Shown: positions 22,016 to 23,310 of the stretch, piece after piece | Layout: every line of letters begins with the position of its first letter | Position numbering within the stretch: the stretch's first letter is position 1 | IMG/VR virus record: IMGVR_UViG_3300024520_000508 | Coordinates: 1 to 23,310 of that record | Direction: 5' to 3' (one strand) | DNA from: a virus | DNA: 23,310 bases | The notes under the pieces: generated by a model | Told to the model about the DNA's origin: nothing | The model's input: the letters and a program-made list of their open reading frames with translations, nothing else | The model's database searches: none | Made by a program: the position numbers and the translations under genes

Positions 22016-22207
22016 TTACATCCACCTCGATTTTTCTGTCGGCTTTTTAAAACTGCCACAAAATCCGTGCTTTCTACCACATTTACAAGCATAACCGTGC
22101 ATTCTACGCAGTATTTCCGGGTTGTCGGAATAACGACCGCAGTATGAGCACTGACCATGAGCGCCCGCATCATGAAAATCTGTTGCTTTTATTTTTTCGC
22201 CTCTCAT
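22016..22207 (-). CDS. Zinc-ribbon-like small protein
   Basis: This protein has 63 residues. ATG 22207 overlaps the preceding stop (TAATG), with GGAG 7 nt upstream. Cysteines at 20, 23, 41, 43 and 50 (CSYCGRYSD, YACKCGRKHGFCG) with His at 11, 17, 37 and 47 suggest one zinc site in a ribbon or knuckle. A frame starting at 22173 over the same bases lacks these ordered pairs and its own ribosome site, so this frame is preferred. It may be an adaptor or DNA-binding protein; there is no more specific evidence. Confidence 0.65.
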   Translation of the reverse strand: MRGEKIKATDFHDAGAHGQCSYCGRYSDNPEILRRMHGYACKCGRKHGFCGSFKKPTEKSRWM

Positions 22208-22713
22208 TATTTCACTCCAATCTGTAATTTATCCCCTCCACCAACCCTCACCCGATCACCACCATCCAAAGCCGGGAGGTTGTCAGATTCAGCGGCGGCA
22301 AGGTAAAACCTTTTAAAATCATTAACAAAAAATGACGTATTTTCTACTTTAAAATTGCGGCAAAGATTTTCCCAGCCAAACCGGCGAACGTATGCCGCTG
22401 TTGAAGCATCGGAAAATTTTGGTTCGTCGATGTAGCCCCTAACCCTAATTTGTGTAATTATTATATGCGCTTGGAGTTCTGCCTTTTTGCCGTCGTCTGT
22501 TTCCGCCCTGCTGATGATATCCGCTGGAAGTGGCATTTGACCCCAAAATTTCCACTCTTTCACAAGCCGGACTTTTGCCCGGTTAAACTGCTCTGTTGTT
22601 ATCATATTGCACAGCGCTTGATAGTAGCCAGTTTGCATAACCTCGTCGCACTCAGCCCTGAAGATTGCGGATAGCTCTATAAGGCCTTTTAGAAAATCAG
22701 CTTTATCCAGCAT
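22207..22713 (-). CDS. Probable replicative helicase loader
   Basis: This protein has 168 residues. ATG 22713 has GGAGG 7 nt upstream and overlaps the end of the replication initiator gene by 11 nt. The N-terminal helices KADFLKGLIELSAIFRAECD, GYYQALCNMITTEQFNRAKV and LVKEWKFWGQMPLPADI resemble the start of G39P-type helicase-loader/inhibitor proteins and other phage proteins found right after an initiator. The C-terminal part has WENLCRNFKVENTSFFVNDFKRFY and a polar Gly-rich tail. No Walker A site is visible, so it is not a DnaC-type ATPase loader. Initiator followed by loader matches the lambda O-P and P22 18-12 order, although P22 12 is a helicase. Confidence 0.6.
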   Translation of the reverse strand: MLDKADFLKGLIELSAIFRAECDEVMQTGYYQALCNMITTEQFNRAKVRLVKEWKFWGQMPLPADIISRAETDDGKKAELQAHIIITQIRVRGYIDEPKFSDASTAAYVRRFGWENLCRNFKVENTSFFVNDFKRFYLAAAESDNLPALDGGDRVRVGGGDKLQIGVK

Positions 22714-23310
22714 TGTCGGCCTCCAGTTTTCCTAAATAGGCAAGTGCTTTTTCGCCTGCAGCCATATTTCGCTCGATTAGTTGTATATTTTTAGATTTAT
22801 ATGGCTTTTTGCCATTCCCGTTATTTTCATAATCAGCGAGAATATTCGTGAACTTAATCAGCCCGTTTTTCCCTTTAACCCTCAATGATGCCAAAGATAA
22901 AAGATTTGATTTCCAAAAGTCACTATCAAAAGTAAACATTACAACTTTTTCAATTAAATCATTGGGGTATTCGTCTATCCGTGAAAGTTTGTGAAGAGTT
23001 TCGGCCCATTTCTGAGCGTTAAACTGTAATTTTGCTTTTGTGTGCTGTTTTTTCTTTTGGTAAAATCTAGTGGCTAGGTCTTGAAAAAATTTGGGGGGTT
23101 CTTTTTTAATTTTAGGATTAGGATATGGATTAGGTTCTATAGGATTTATAGTAGTGTCCCCTGATCTGTCCCCTATCTGTCCCGTTTCTGTCCCGTTTCT
23201 GTTCTGGCCAGTCTGTAAGGTGCTAGGATTAATCAATCTTATCTGTTCCTTATCTGTCCCCTTTCTGTCCCTTATCTGTCCCCTTATCTGTCCCTTTTGG
23301 TTCTGTTTTT
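22703..23310 (-). CDS. Phage replication initiator/replisome organizer, 5' end outside window (partial)
   Basis: The frame is open to the right edge with no stop, so the N-terminal DNA-binding part is missing; a TTG at 23236 is only internal. The visible portion starts with a Gln/Arg/Thr/Asp-rich linker (QIRDRKGTDKEQIR, TGQNRNGTETGQIGDRSGD), then a Pro/Asn segment (NPIEPNPYPNPKIKKEPP). It ends in a conserved C-terminal domain with FNAQKWAETLHKLSRID, FTFDSDFWKSNLLSLASLR and GLIKFTNILADYENN. The FWKxNLLSxxxLR...GxxKFxNI pattern is the usual C-terminus of phage replisome organizers (Phg_2220_C type). The linker is encoded by phased DNA repeats, listed separately. Confidence 0.8.
   Translation of the reverse strand, partial: KQNQKGQIRGQIRDRKGTDKEQIRLINPSTLQTGQNRNGTETGQIGDRSGDTTINPIEPNPYPNPKIKKEPPKFFQDLATRFYQKKKQHTKAKLQFNAQKWAETLHKLSRIDEYPNDLIEKVVMFTFDSDFWKSNLLSLASLRVKGKNGLIKFTNILADYENNGNGKKPYKSKNIQLIERNMAAGEKALAYLGKLEADNAG
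23154..23310 (-). repeat. 11-bp-phased CTGTCCC repeats (iteron-like, candidate replication origin)
   Basis: CTGTCCC occurs exactly seven times (starting at 23166, 23177, 23188, 23254, 23265, 23276, 23288), with CTGTTCT/CTGTTCC variants at 23199 and 23243 and further weak copies toward the edge. Steps are 11, 11, 11, 44 (4 x 11), 11, 11, 11 and 12 bp. They lie inside the linker of the initiator gene and are followed at 23100-23150 by an AT-rich stretch with repeated AGGATTAGG-like words. Lambda and related phages carry their origin iterons plus an AT-rich unwinding region inside the initiator gene. Confidence 0.7.

Noticed and set aside
21985-22173. 62-residue minus-strand frame
   Set aside because: It overlaps the Cys-rich 22016-22207 gene in another frame and lacks a ribosome site; the other frame has coupling, a ribosome site and ordered Cys pairs.

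Overview
This window is a piece of a tailed-phage genome, either a free phage or a prophage. I read it as a short-tailed virus (podovirus) with a P22-type head and tail module. Every gene I accept is on the minus strand, so the biology reads from right to left. There is no rRNA, no convincing tRNA, no insertion sequence and no CRISPR array. The host cannot be named from the sequence. A P22-type virion, strong Shine-Dalgarno sites and a good sigma70-type promoter suggest a Gram-negative, probably proteobacterial, host (inference).

Right part (23310 to about 18550), replication and early or middle genes. A replication initiator enters from outside the window, and its linker is encoded by 11-bp-phased CTGTCCC repeats that look like iterons. 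It is followed by a probable helicase-loader gene, a string of short translationally coupled genes (several with Cys pairs), a DUF1599/Nmad1-type protein, a RuvC-like Holliday junction resolvase, a signal-peptide protein coupled to it, and two small orphan genes.

Middle (about 18525 to 17340), start of the late operon. A TTGACT-N18-TATAGT promoter is followed by a leader of roughly 140 nt with a terminator-like hairpin. Then come a 32-residue basic peptide, a 52-residue membrane protein in a holin-like position, a Cys-rich protein and a short protein with a GGRP motif. The first two are too short for ordinary ORF calling and were found by reading the sequence.

Left part (17352 to 1), the morphogenesis operon in P22 order: small terminase (gp3-like), large terminase (gp2), a 57-residue gene, portal (gp1, 723 residues), an Acb2/Tad1-type nucleotide-sponge gene, scaffold (gp8), coat (gp5), a small gene, tail accessory factor (gp4), a small CPRCG gene, tail stabilization hub (gp10), two tail proteins where P22 has the needle, then gp14-, gp7-, gp20- and gp16-like genes. 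Lengths match P22 closely for portal, coat, gp10 and gp20. Clear departures are a gp4 protein carrying three copies of the gp4 domain plus an Ig-like tail, a gp7-like protein with a C-terminal S74-type self-cleaving chaperone domain, and the inserted sponge gene flanked by two related leader elements.

The most interesting items are the probable anti-CBASS/anti-Thoeris sponge between portal and scaffold, the structured and duplicated leader beside it, the phased repeats inside the replication gene, the tripled gp4 domain and the gp7-S74 fusion. No integrase, repressor, endolysin or tailspike is visible in the window.
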